Shown: piece by piece, positions 1 to 8,710 of the stretch
Layout of the letters: the number at the start of each line of letters is the position of its first letter
Numbering within the stretch: position 1 is the first letter of the stretch
Source: Myxococcota bacterium
GTDB taxonomy: Bacteria; Myxococcota_A; UBA9160; UBA4427
Direction: 5' to 3'
NCBI GenBank assembly: GCA_029243605.1
Contig: JAQWRT010000033.1
Coordinates: forward strand, 54,894-118,893
DNA: 64,000 nt
Notes under the pieces: model-generated
What the model was told of the DNA's origin: nothing
Seen by the model: only the letters and a program-made list of their open reading frames with translations
Database searches by the model: none
Translations under genes and position numbers: made by a program

Positions 1-1022
1 GGGAAGCGCTCGAGCGTTTCGGGTTTGGGACAACGACCAAAAGTGGCTTCCCCTCGGAGTCAGCGGGGCTGATGCGAAATTGGCGTAAGTGGCAACCCAT
101 CGATCAGGCCAACATCGCCTTCGGCCAGGGTGTCAACGTCACCGCCATTCAACTCGTGATGGCTGCAGCCGCCCTGGCCAACCAGGGCGAGCGGATGCGG
201 CCGCGCATTATTCTGGCCCGAAGAGCTGGACTCGGCAATTGGGAAAGCATCGCGCCCATGAGCGCCGGGCGGACCGTCGAGCCCTCCACCGCCACCGACG
301 TGCTCAAAATGATGGAAAGCGTCGTGAGCGCGACCGGGACGGGACGACTCGCGGCTCTGGCCGGAGTTCAGGTCGCCGGCAAGACCGGAACCGCCCAATT
401 GCTCGTCGACGGCGCCTACTCTCGCCGCCGCCATACGGCCTGGTTTCTCGGCCTCGCCCCGGCTGAGAAGCCCAAGGTCGCCATCGTGGTCGCCCTGGAG
501 GAGCCCGGACGCATGGGCGGAGGCACCGTCGCAGCCCCCCTCTTCGCCAAGGTCGCCACGGCCCAGCTCGCGCATTATGGAATTTTGACCGAGCCGGAAC
601 CGATCGCCGCCGCGCCGCGACCAAAACAACCCATGGAGACCGTCCCCGTGCACCTCGCCTCACCCATCCCCTCCGAAACGAAGCGGCAGATCCGATCCAT
701 CGCTGCCCTTGATGCGGCATCACCGGCCCGCTCCGTGCCGGTGGTGGCCAGGGGGCCGAAGCCCCGGGCGATCCCCGCCCAGGCCGAACTCCTGCGTGCC
801 GAGGCCCAACCCGACACCGGACGCGCGGTGTTGATTCCCAATTTTCAGGGGGAGGGCCTGGCTCAGGCCCTTGATCTGGCCTCGGAGGAGTCCCTGCGGC
901 TCCAGTACAGCGGCCCGGCCGGCGGGCGAATCGTCAGCCAGAACCCTCCCCCGGGAACCATCGTCGCCGGCAAACGCAGAACCGTAGTCGTGCGCTTCTC
1001 CGCGCTCCAAGGGGAGGGCTAG
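1..1022 (+). CDS. ftsI: Peptidoglycan D,D-transpeptidase FtsI (PBP3), 3' part with PASTA domain
   Basis: This is the C-terminal part of the division-specific transpeptidase that crosslinks septal peptidoglycan in the periplasm. The reading frame is open from base 3, so the true start lies upstream of the window; the internal ATG at 72 is not the start. The KTG box of the penicillin-binding fold is at 381-389 (AGKTGTAQ), preceded by the FGQGVNVT stretch typical of class B PBPs. After a Pro/Ala-rich linker the last ~60 residues form one PASTA domain. PASTA-bearing FtsI is usual in several deltaproteobacterial and Gram-positive groups and absent in E. coli. The stop abuts the murE start, placing it first in the visible dcw operon. 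The catalytic SxxK and SxN motifs lie outside the window. Confidence 0.95.
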   Translation, partial: EALERFGFGTTTKSGFPSESAGLMRNWRKWQPIDQANIAFGQGVNVTAIQLVMAAAALANQGERMRPRIILARRAGLGNWESIAPMSAGRTVEPSTATDVLKMMESVVSATGTGRLAALAGVQVAGKTGTAQLLVDGAYSRRRHTAWFLGLAPAEKPKVAIVVALEEPGRMGGGTVAAPLFAKVATAQLAHYGILTEPEPIAAAPRPKQPMETVPVHLASPIPSETKRQIRSIAALDAASPARSVPVVARGPKPRAIPAQAELLRAEAQPDTGRAVLIPNFQGEGLAQALDLASEESLRLQYSGPAGGRIVSQNPPPGTIVAGKRRTVVVRFSALQGEG

Positions 1023-2570
1023 ATGCGCCTTTCCGCCCTCATAGCCGCCCTCCCCGACGAGCTCGCGGCCACGGCCTGGCTGGGGGAAGAGAGTTCTCGA
1101 GACCCCCTGATTCGCGGCATCGCCTACGACTCGCGCCAGGTCTCGCCGGGAGATCTCTTCGTTGCCCTGGCGGGGTCGGTGAGCGATGGACACGCCTATA
1201 TCCGCCGGGCCATGGAGCTCGGGGCGGCGGCGATTCTAATCGAGAGCATCCCCGAGCCTGGACTCGATGCGAACTGGCCCACCGTTGTGGTGCCCGATAG
1301 CCGAAGGGCACTCGCCCCCATCGCCGTCCGCTTCTTTGGTCAGCCCGCGGAAGAATTGCGACTGATCGGAATCACGGGAACCAACGGCAAGACGAGCACC
1401 GGCTACCTGGTTGAAGCCATCCTGCAACGAGCCGGGATCTTGCCCGGGCTCATCGGCACCGTGGAGATTCGCTACGCGAACGAACGGATTCCCGCGGTCA
1501 ACACCACCCCCGAAAGCCTCGACCTCCAACGCATCTTGCGGTCCATGTGCACCCGGAACATCGAGGCCGCGGTCATGGAGGTCTCCTCCCACGGGCTCGA
1601 ATTGGGTCGGGTCCGGGGTTGCCAATTCGAAGTCGCCGCATTCACGAACCTCACCCAGGATCACCTGGACTTTCACCCCAACATGGCCGCGTACCTCGAC
1701 TCCAAAGCCCGACTCTTCCGAGAGCATCTGGCCGAGGGCGGCCACGCCGTGATCAATGCCGACGACCCGGCTTCGGCCACGCTTCTCGAGGCGGCCCAGC
1801 GCGTGGGGGCCCGGGCCCTCCGCTGCAGTCGAGACCCCTCTTCGAAGGCCGAAATCAAACTCCTCGACTCGGAAATTCGTCTCTCGGGCACCCGCGCCCG
1901 TCTTGAGATCGAAGGGGAGCCCCTGGATATCGACCTCCCCCTACTCGGAGATTTCAATCTCGAGAACCTGCTCGTGGCGTGCGGCATTGGCCATGCCCTG
2001 GCCATCGAACCCGCGCATATCGCCGCCGGCGTCGCCGCGTGTCCCCAGGTTCCCGGACGTATGGAGGTCGTCTCCAGCACAGATCCCGCCAGCCCCGTCG
2101 CCATCGTCGACTACGCCCACACACCCGACGCCATCGAAAAACTGCTCCAGGCCGTGCGCCCTCTCTGCGACGGGCGCCTGATCACGGTTTTCGGATGCGG
2201 CGGGGACCGGGATCGAAGCAAGCGACCGCGTATGGCCGAAGCCGTGGCCCGGGGCAGCGATCTCGCGATCGCCACCAGCGACAACCCGCGCACCGAGGAC
2301 CCCGGGCAGATCCTGCACGATGTCGAGCAGGGGCTGGGCTCCCTGGAAACCAGGCGCCCAGAGGATCTCGGCGACACTGGGCGAGGCTACGCAATTCTCG
2401 AGGACCGGCGTTCGGCGATCCAGCGAGCAATCGGAATCGCCGAGCCCCAGGACACAGTGGTCATCGCGGGTAAGGGCCACGAGGACTATCAGATTCTCGG
2501 ACGCGAGAAATTCCCCTTCGACGACCGCGATGAGGCCCGCAAGGCGCTCGAGCAACGGGGCCCATCATGA
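1023..2570 (+). CDS. murE: UDP-MurNAc-L-Ala-D-Glu:meso-diaminopimelate ligase MurE
   Basis: This cytoplasmic ATP-dependent ligase adds the third amino acid to the peptidoglycan stem. The 515-residue length is normal. The N-terminal UDP-binding domain spans about residues 25-100. The ATP-binding P-loop GTNGKT is at 119-124. The Mur ligase C-terminal domain carries a DNPR signature at about 420-423, which in characterised MurE enzymes marks meso-DAP rather than lysine specificity. The ATG directly follows the ftsI stop, and the 3' end overlaps murF by 4 nt. Confidence 0.97.
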   Translation: MRLSALIAALPDELAATAWLGEESSRDPLIRGIAYDSRQVSPGDLFVALAGSVSDGHAYIRRAMELGAAAILIESIPEPGLDANWPTVVVPDSRRALAPIAVRFFGQPAEELRLIGITGTNGKTSTGYLVEAILQRAGILPGLIGTVEIRYANERIPAVNTTPESLDLQRILRSMCTRNIEAAVMEVSSHGLELGRVRGCQFEVAAFTNLTQDHLDFHPNMAAYLDSKARLFREHLAEGGHAVINADDPASATLLEAAQRVGARALRCSRDPSSKAEIKLLDSEIRLSGTRARLEIEGEPLDIDLPLLGDFNLENLLVACGIGHALAIEPAHIAAGVAACPQVPGRMEVVSSTDPASPVAIVDYAHTPDAIEKLLQAVRPLCDGRLITVFGCGGDRDRSKRPRMAEAVARGSDLAIATSDNPRTEDPGQILHDVEQGLGSLETRRPEDLGDTGRGYAILEDRRSAIQRAIGIAEPQDTVVIAGKGHEDYQILGREKFPFDDRDEARKALEQRGPS

Positions 2571-3970
2571 GCGTCCCCTTTCATACCTCGGACGCCGTCA
2601 CCTGGAGCCGGGGCCGACTGGCCGGTGGAACGGGCCTGACCGAGTTCCGGGGAGCCGGGATCGACACCCGAACCATCGCCCCAGACGAACTCTTCGTCGC
2701 CATCCGAGGGGAGAACCACGACGCCCATGGCTTCCTCGATCAAGCCATCGAACGCGGTGCGAGCGGGGTCGTGGTGGAAGATGCCTGGCTCGCCGAGAAT
2801 TCTCCTCCCCAGGGCGTCTGCACCGTCGCCGTAGCCGACACCACCCCGGCTCTGGCCGGTCTGGCCCACGGCCATCGCTCCCTTTTCGCCGGTCCCGTCG
2901 TCGCGGTGACGGGAAGCAACGGAAAGACCACCACTAAGGAACTCATCCACTCCATTCTTTCGGTCAAGGGCCCCTGCCTCAAAAACCAGGGCAACCTGAA
3001 CAACGAATTCGGCCTTCCCCTGACCCTGCTCGGCCGAGAGTCCCAACACGAGAGAGTCGTAGTGGAGTTGGGCATGAACCACCGGGGCGAGATTGCTCGG
3101 CTCACGGCCATTGCCAACCCAGATATCGGCCTGGTCACCAATATTGGCTCGGCGCATATCGAGTTCCTGGGAAGCCGGGAGCAGATCGCCGAGGAAAAGG
3201 GAGATCTCATCGCAGGACTCGGACCGGGCACCACGGCGATCCTGAATCACGACGATGCCCTCGCCATGACCCAGGCAAAGAGAGCCCCCGGAACCCTGCA
3301 GACTTTCGGCCTTGGGGCAGGCGCGGATTTCAGCGCCGAAGATGTCTGCTCGAGTGTCACAGGGCATTACAGCTTTCAGCTGATCACGCCCGAGGGCCGA
3401 ATCAAAATTCGAATCCAGGGCCTGGCGGAAACCACAGTGATCAACGCGTTGGCCGCGTCGGCGGCCTGCCTGGCAGCGGGTGCCAAACTCGAAGAGATCG
3501 CCCAGGGCCTCGACGAGTTCCAAGGTGTGCCGGGACGGATGGCCACCCGTCCCATGGCCGGGGGAGGACACGTGATCGACGACACCTACAACGCCAACCC
3601 CCAGTCCATGCAAAGCGCCCTGGAGACCCTGACCGGGCTCGACGGCAGCGGGCGCAAGATCGCGGTGGTCGGGGACATGGGCGAGCTCGGGGACGCCAGC
3701 GAAGAGGCGCATCGGCGGGTCGGACAACTCGCCGGGAAGCTGGGCGTCGACGAGCTCTTCGCCGTCGGTCAGAACGCCCACCTTGTCGCCGAGGAGGCCC
3801 TCGCCGCGGGAATCGAATCCGACCGCGTACATATCGCGGAAACCAGCGAGGAGATCGGCGAATCGGTCCGCGAACGCGTCCGATCCGGCGACTGGGTACT
3901 CGTCAAAGGCTCCAGATCAATGCGAATGGAGCGACTCGTAGCGCGGCTTGCCGCCGAGGAGACGAACTAA
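2567..3970 (+). CDS. murF: UDP-MurNAc-tripeptide:D-Ala-D-Ala ligase MurF
   Basis: MurF adds D-Ala-D-Ala to the UDP-MurNAc tripeptide, the last cytoplasmic step of precursor synthesis. The 467 residues include the Mur-ligase P-loop GSNGKT at 116-121, a central domain with the GMNHRGEI stretch, and a C-terminal domain with DDTYNANPQS, all characteristic of MurF. Its ATG overlaps the murE stop (ATGA) and its stop overlaps the mraY start (TAATG), so translation is probably coupled at both ends. No ddl gene for making D-Ala-D-Ala is present nearby. Confidence 0.97.
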   Translation: MSVPFHTSDAVTWSRGRLAGGTGLTEFRGAGIDTRTIAPDELFVAIRGENHDAHGFLDQAIERGASGVVVEDAWLAENSPPQGVCTVAVADTTPALAGLAHGHRSLFAGPVVAVTGSNGKTTTKELIHSILSVKGPCLKNQGNLNNEFGLPLTLLGRESQHERVVVELGMNHRGEIARLTAIANPDIGLVTNIGSAHIEFLGSREQIAEEKGDLIAGLGPGTTAILNHDDALAMTQAKRAPGTLQTFGLGAGADFSAEDVCSSVTGHYSFQLITPEGRIKIRIQGLAETTVINALAASAACLAAGAKLEEIAQGLDEFQGVPGRMATRPMAGGGHVIDDTYNANPQSMQSALETLTGLDGSGRKIAVVGDMGELGDASEEAHRRVGQLAGKLGVDELFAVGQNAHLVAEEALAAGIESDRVHIAETSEEIGESVRERVRSGDWVLVKGSRSMRMERLVARLAAEETN

Positions 3971-5043
3971 TGCTTTACCACCTGCTCTACCCCCTCGAAA
4001 GCGCCTTCGGCGGCTTTAACGTCGTCCGCTACATCACCTTTCGCACGGCGGCGGCCACCCTGACCGCGCTCTTCATCGCCTTCGTGGTCGGTCCCTGGTT
4101 GATTCGCAAGTTGGCGGCCCTGCGCGTGGGCCAGCCCATCCGAGAAATTGGTCCGGACCATCAAGCCAAGGCGGGTACGCCCACCATGGGCGGGCTCTTG
4201 ATCCTCCTTTCCCTCTCGGTCTCCACCCTGCTCTGGGCGGACCTGAGCAACCATTTCGTTTGGATCGTGCTCGGCTTGACCACGGGCTACGGCATTCTGG
4301 GATTCATCGACGATTATCGAAAAGTCAGGCAGGGAAATAGCGACGGCGTCTCCGCTCGCACCAAACTCTTCTGGCAGACCCTTCTGGCACTCGGAGTCGC
4401 TTTCGCGATCTACACCAGTCCGGCCTTCGATCAGGAATTGGCCGTTCCCTTCTTCAAAAACTTCACGCCCAATCTCGGCTGGTTCTACATTCCTCTGGCG
4501 ACCTTCGTCATCGTCGCCTTCAGCAACGGAGTGAACCTCACCGACGGTCTAGACGGCCTGGCCATCGGACCGGTCATGATCGCGGCCGGCACCTTCGCCG
4601 GGCTCGCCTATGCGGCCGGCCATGCCAACATCGCGGATTACCTCGCCATCAAGCACGTCCCCGGTGCGGGCCAACTCGCCATCTTCTGCGGCGCATTGGT
4701 GGGCGGAAGCCTGGGCTTCCTCTGGTTCAATGCCTCCCCCGCCGATCTCTTCATGGGCGACGTAGGCGCCTTGGCGATCGGCGGCGCTCTGGGGACGGTT
4801 TCCGTGTTGATCCGGCAAGAGGTTCTCCTCGCCGTAGTCGGCGGAATCTTCGTGGTCGAGGCGGCCTCGGTGGTCATTCAGGTCGGCTGGTACAAGATGA
4901 CCGGCCGTCGAGTCTTTTTGATGGCCCCGATCCACCACCATTTTGAAAAACTCGGCTGGGCCGAGCAGAAGATCGTCGTCCGCTTTTGGATCGTCTCGAT
5001 CATTCTCGGCTTGATCGCGTTCTCATCGCTGAAATTGCGCTAA
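3970..5043 (+). CDS. mraY: Phospho-MurNAc-pentapeptide translocase MraY
   Basis: This integral membrane enzyme transfers phospho-MurNAc-pentapeptide to undecaprenyl phosphate to make lipid I. The 357 residues form about ten hydrophobic segments. Diagnostic motifs are FIDDYRK, NLTDGLDGLA with the catalytic Asp region, MGDVGALAIG, and the His-rich PIHHHFE loop near the C terminus. The start overlaps the murF stop by one base. An 18-nt gap separates it from murD. Confidence 0.97.
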   Translation: MLYHLLYPLESAFGGFNVVRYITFRTAAATLTALFIAFVVGPWLIRKLAALRVGQPIREIGPDHQAKAGTPTMGGLLILLSLSVSTLLWADLSNHFVWIVLGLTTGYGILGFIDDYRKVRQGNSDGVSARTKLFWQTLLALGVAFAIYTSPAFDQELAVPFFKNFTPNLGWFYIPLATFVIVAFSNGVNLTDGLDGLAIGPVMIAAGTFAGLAYAAGHANIADYLAIKHVPGAGQLAIFCGALVGGSLGFLWFNASPADLFMGDVGALAIGGALGTVSVLIRQEVLLAVVGGIFVVEAASVVIQVGWYKMTGRRVFLMAPIHHHFEKLGWAEQKIVVRFWIVSIILGLIAFSSLKLR

Positions 5044-5061
5044 TGCGTTGAAGGAAAAAGG

Positions 5062-6444
5062 TTGACTGAAACAGGTTCCCTGAACCTCGAGGGCATGGAG
5101 ATTCTCGTGCTCGGCCTCGGCATGTCCGGCCGTAGCGCGGCGCAGTTTTGCGCCGAGCGAGGCGCCCGGGTCCTGGCGGCCGACGAGCGGAGCGCCGACG
5201 CCCTCTTCGAGGCTCCCGAATCCGAGATCGCCCGGAAACTCGGCCCCCAGGTCGAACTTGTCTGCGGCCAACCCTTTCCCGATCCCTCGCGCTTCGACCT
5301 CGTGGTTCCCAGCCCCGGCATCCCGCCCTCCCGCTACGCGGAAGCCGCCTCTCGGGTTTGGGGCGATATCGAACTGGCCGGGCGAGCTCTCGCGATTCCC
5401 GTGATCGCCGTGACGGGCACCAACGGGAAATCCACCACGGTTCGCCTGATCGAAGCCATGCTCAACACCGCTGGACGCCGGGCGGAAGCCGCGGGCAACG
5501 TGGGCACCCCAGCGCTCTCGCTTCCCGGCAAACCCCTGGACGTCGCCGTCCTCGAGGTCTCCTCCTTCCAGTTGGAAGCGATCGAGAGTTTCGCGCCCCA
5601 GGTTGCGGTGATCCTCAACATCACTCCCGACCATCTGGATCGCCATGGCGATCTCGCCGGCTATAGCGCGGCCAAACGCCGAATCCTCGAGAACCAGGGT
5701 CCGGGCGACGTCGCCGTGCTCGACTTCGACAACCCGCTGGTCCGCGGCTTCGCGGAGCATGCCCGGGGCGAGGTCATTCCCTTCAGCCGGCAAACACCGC
5801 CCTCGTTGCCCAACCACCCTCGAGCGGCCTGGATCGATGCGGGGGTTGCCACCTTCGCCGATGGCCACACCCTCGAACGAGTCCCCCTGACCTCGGGAAG
5901 CGGTCTCTCCCCCCATGACCGCGACAATGTGCTCGCCGCGCTGACCGCTGCCTGGGCGGCGGGGGTCGCCCCCACAAGCGCGAGCCAAGCCCTCTCGGAT
6001 TTTCAGGCCCTTCCCCATCGCTGCGAAGTCGTTCCCGCCCCGGGCCCGGTGCGCTGGATCAATGATTCCAAGGCGACGAACCCCGGTGCCGCCCAGCGCG
6101 CCATCGAGGGAAGCGAAGCGCCGGTGATCTGGATCGCCGGGGGCAGGGGCAAGGGGCTTTCGTTCGAGAGCCTCGCCGAAGTCGCCCAGGGGCGCGTCAA
6201 AATCGCCCTCTTGATCGGCGAGTCGTCCGACGCCCTCTCTGAAGTCCTCGAGGGCCGAGTCCCTTGGGAGCCCTGCGGCGACCTCGACACCGCCGTGGAC
6301 CGAGCGGCCTCCCTCGCCGATGCCGGAGACATCGTCCTTCTCGCCCCGGCTTGCGCGAGCTTCGATCAATTCAAAAGTTTCGAGCACCGGGGCGAGTGTT
6401 TTCGAGCCGCCGTCGGACGCCTCGACGAAGAAAGCCCGGTATGA
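5062..6444 (+). CDS. murD: UDP-MurNAc-L-Ala:D-Glu ligase MurD
   Basis: MurD adds D-glutamate to UDP-MurNAc-L-Ala in the cytoplasm. The N-terminal Rossmann part reads VLGLGMSGRSA, the P-loop GTNGKS is at about 119-124, and the C-terminal domain has the NDSKATNPGA motif that binds the substrates. I chose the TTG at 5062 because AAGGAAAAAG at 5051-5060 is a plausible ribosome-binding site directly upstream. The next in-frame ATG at 5095 would cut into the first beta strand region. The stop overlaps the ftsW start by ATGA. Confidence 0.95.
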   Translation: MTETGSLNLEGMEILVLGLGMSGRSAAQFCAERGARVLAADERSADALFEAPESEIARKLGPQVELVCGQPFPDPSRFDLVVPSPGIPPSRYAEAASRVWGDIELAGRALAIPVIAVTGTNGKSTTVRLIEAMLNTAGRRAEAAGNVGTPALSLPGKPLDVAVLEVSSFQLEAIESFAPQVAVILNITPDHLDRHGDLAGYSAAKRRILENQGPGDVAVLDFDNPLVRGFAEHARGEVIPFSRQTPPSLPNHPRAAWIDAGVATFADGHTLERVPLTSGSGLSPHDRDNVLAALTAAWAAGVAPTSASQALSDFQALPHRCEVVPAPGPVRWINDSKATNPGAAQRAIEGSEAPVIWIAGGRGKGLSFESLAEVAQGRVKIALLIGESSDALSEVLEGRVPWEPCGDLDTAVDRAASLADAGDIVLLAPACASFDQFKSFEHRGECFRAAVGRLDEESPV

Positions 6445-7619
6445 CGAAGAAAACCACCCGCAGCCCGCGCCCCTCCACGCGCAAGACAAGCGCCCAGCAG
6501 CAAACTCTCGGCCAGGGAGCGGATACCGGCGTGCTCGTCTCGATTCTGCTCCTCGCTTCCATGGGGATGGTGATGAGCTACAGCACGACGGCCACCCTCG
6601 CCCTGGACCAAACCCTGCCCCCGCTCTTTCTTCGCCACGTCGGCGCCCTGGGTGTCGGCTTGGCGACGGCAGCGGCCATCATGTGGACGCCGATCGACAA
6701 GTGGCGACGACTCGCCCTCCCCCTCTGGATCCTCTCCCTGGGCCTTCTCCTCGCCGTCGAGTTTTTTGGCGTCAAGGTCAACGGCGCCCAGCGCTGGCTC
6801 GAAGTTCCGGGACTCGGCTTCCGCTTCCAACCCGTGGAATTGTGCAAGCTCACCACGCTCCTGCTCGTGGCCGCCCTGGTCGCTCGTCGGGACGGGCGCG
6901 ACGAACTCTCGGGCACACGCACCCTGATCGCGGCCAGCCTGGCCTTGCCCCCCATGGCGCTGCTCCTGCTCCAGCCCGATCTTGGCAACGCGGTCCTGCT
7001 CGCCTGCCTCGTGGGGCTTCTGTTGATTGTCGCGGGAACGCGCCTTTCCCGACTGATCGCCCCGGGCCTGATCGGCATCGCGGGGATCGTCGTCTACATC
7101 AGCTACAACCCCTACGCCTGGCGGCGCATCACCGGTTTCATGCACCCCTGGGCGACATCTCAGGGCGAGGGTTACCAACTCACCCAATCCTTCGTGGCCT
7201 TCGGACGCGGCGGTCTCTTCGGCGTCGGTCTGGGCAATGGCGAGCAAAAACTCGCCTACCTCCCCGAGGCCCACACCGACTTCATCCTCTCCCTGGTCGC
7301 CGAGGAGCTCGGATTGGTCGGCGTTCTGGTCGTGCTCGGCGGATTTGTCTGCTTGCTCCTCGCGGGCTCGCGCATCGCGGCCCGCGCCCGGGATCGCTTC
7401 GCCCTGCTCGTGGCCTTCGGAATGACAAGCCTGCTCACCGTGCCCGCGATCATCAACTCTGCCGTGGTGATGGGCATGATGCCCACCAAGGGACTCACCC
7501 TGCCCTTCCTTTCCTACGGACGCACCTCCCTGGTCATGTGCTGCGTGGCCCTGGGCCTCCTCCTCAGCGCGGCGCGCGAGCCCGCAGGCTCGCGATCCCG
7601 AGCTCGGAGGAAGCGATGA
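6441..7619 (+). CDS. ftsW: Septal peptidoglycan glycosyltransferase FtsW (SEDS family)
   Basis: FtsW polymerises lipid II glycan strands at the division site, working with FtsI. The 392-residue protein has a basic cytoplasmic N terminus of about 25 residues followed by roughly ten membrane segments. SEDS hallmarks include NGAQRWL, the extracellular loop containing SQGEGYQLTQS, and the C-terminal PFLSYGRTSL stretch. The open frame extends upstream to 6264, but the ATG at 6441 overlaps the murD stop and gives the normal N terminus. It overlaps murG by 4 nt. Confidence 0.96.
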   Translation: MTKKTTRSPRPSTRKTSAQQQTLGQGADTGVLVSILLLASMGMVMSYSTTATLALDQTLPPLFLRHVGALGVGLATAAAIMWTPIDKWRRLALPLWILSLGLLLAVEFFGVKVNGAQRWLEVPGLGFRFQPVELCKLTTLLLVAALVARRDGRDELSGTRTLIAASLALPPMALLLLQPDLGNAVLLACLVGLLLIVAGTRLSRLIAPGLIGIAGIVVYISYNPYAWRRITGFMHPWATSQGEGYQLTQSFVAFGRGGLFGVGLGNGEQKLAYLPEAHTDFILSLVAEELGLVGVLVVLGGFVCLLLAGSRIAARARDRFALLVAFGMTSLLTVPAIINSAVVMGMMPTKGLTLPFLSYGRTSLVMCCVALGLLLSAAREPAGSRSRARRKR

Positions 7620-8710
7620 CAATCAACTGGGTCATTGCCGGCGGCGGAACCGGGGGACACGTCACCCCCGCCCTGGCCCTTGCCGAAATCATCGTCCAGC
7701 GCGGCGACCGCGTGCTCTTCATCGGATCCGAGCGCGGGCTCGAGGCGCGGCTGGTCCCCGAGGCGGGTTTCGAACTCCTCGCCCTGCCGAGCGAACAAGT
7801 CATGGGCCGGGGTCTCGCCGGCCGCATCTCCGGCCTCTGGCGGACCCTTGCCCAGGTTGGCCGCGCTCGGGTTGCCCTGGGTGCCCACCGGGCCGACGTG
7901 GTGGTCTCGGTCGGGGGCTTCGCCGCGATTCCGGCAGCCCTGGCTGCCCTGCTCACCCGCCGCCCCCTGGCCCTGCTCGAACCCAACGCAATCCCCGGCC
8001 GGGCCAACCGCCTGACCGCCCATTTTGCCCGCCTCGTCTTTGTGGGATTCGCCTCCACCGCCCAGGCCCTGAAGACCCGGAGCCCCATCCACCATTTCGG
8101 CATTCCCCTCCGCGAGGGTCTCGTCCAGGCCTTTGCCCGGGCCGGCGCCCGGCGGCCCCCCCGAAACCCCGTGCGTCTACTCGTCTTCGGCGGGAGCCAG
8201 GGCGCGCGGCAGATCAACGAAACCATGATGAGCTTGGCCCCCCGACTCGCCGGCACGGCGTTGAAGATTTTTCACCAATCCGGCGCCGCCGATCGAGAAC
8301 GCGTCCAGGCGGCCTACGAAGAGGCCGGCATCGACGCCGAAGTCGTCGATTTCGAACCGGGCATGCCCGACCGCTATCGCTGGGCGGACCTGGCTGTCTG
8401 CCGAGCGGGCGCCATGACCGTCGCCGAACTCGCCCTGGCCGGCTTGCCCGCCCTGCTCGTCCCCTACCCCTTCGCCGCAGACGACCATCAGGCCGCAAAC
8501 GCCAAGGCCTTCGCCGAGGCGGGGGCCGGCGTCCGCCTGGCCTCCCGCCCCCTGGACCCCGAAGCCCTTTGGGCCCTGCTCGAGGGCTTCCTCGAAAGCC
8601 CGGGAAGCCTGGTTCCCATGAGCCGAGCCGCCGCCTCCCTGGCGGAACCCAACGCCGCCGAACGGATCATCGAGGCCTGCATCCCGCTTGCCCAGGGAGA
8701 CTCGCGATGA
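7616..8710 (+). CDS. murG: UDP-GlcNAc:lipid I N-acetylglucosaminyltransferase MurG
   Basis: MurG is the membrane-associated GT-B glycosyltransferase that converts lipid I to lipid II. The 364-residue protein starts with the Gly-rich loop GGGTGGHVTPALA and has a second Gly-rich FGGSQGARQIN motif at the start of the C-terminal domain. The CRAGAMTVAEL stretch binds UDP-GlcNAc. The open frame runs far upstream through ftsW, but the ATG at 7616 sits on the ftsW stop (ATGA) with GGAGGAAG just upstream. It overlaps murC by 4 nt. Confidence 0.97.
   Translation: MTINWVIAGGGTGGHVTPALALAEIIVQRGDRVLFIGSERGLEARLVPEAGFELLALPSEQVMGRGLAGRISGLWRTLAQVGRARVALGAHRADVVVSVGGFAAIPAALAALLTRRPLALLEPNAIPGRANRLTAHFARLVFVGFASTAQALKTRSPIHHFGIPLREGLVQAFARAGARRPPRNPVRLLVFGGSQGARQINETMMSLAPRLAGTALKIFHQSGAADRERVQAAYEEAGIDAEVVDFEPGMPDRYRWADLAVCRAGAMTVAELALAGLPALLVPYPFAADDHQAANAKAFAEAGAGVRLASRPLDPEALWALLEGFLESPGSLVPMSRAAASLAEPNAAERIIEACIPLAQGDSR

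Noticed and set aside
2489..3832. 447-codon minus-strand open frame
   Set aside because: It is antisense to murF, shows no family motifs, and has the repetitive Gly/Asp/Arg composition typical of shadow frames in GC-rich DNA.
5023..6489. 488-codon minus-strand open frame
   Set aside because: It is antisense to murD, which has full catalytic motifs; the shadow translation has none.
6320..7615. N-terminal extension of MurG through ftsW
   Set aside because: The out-of-frame translation of ftsW is Arg/Pro-rich noise; MurG begins normally at 7616.
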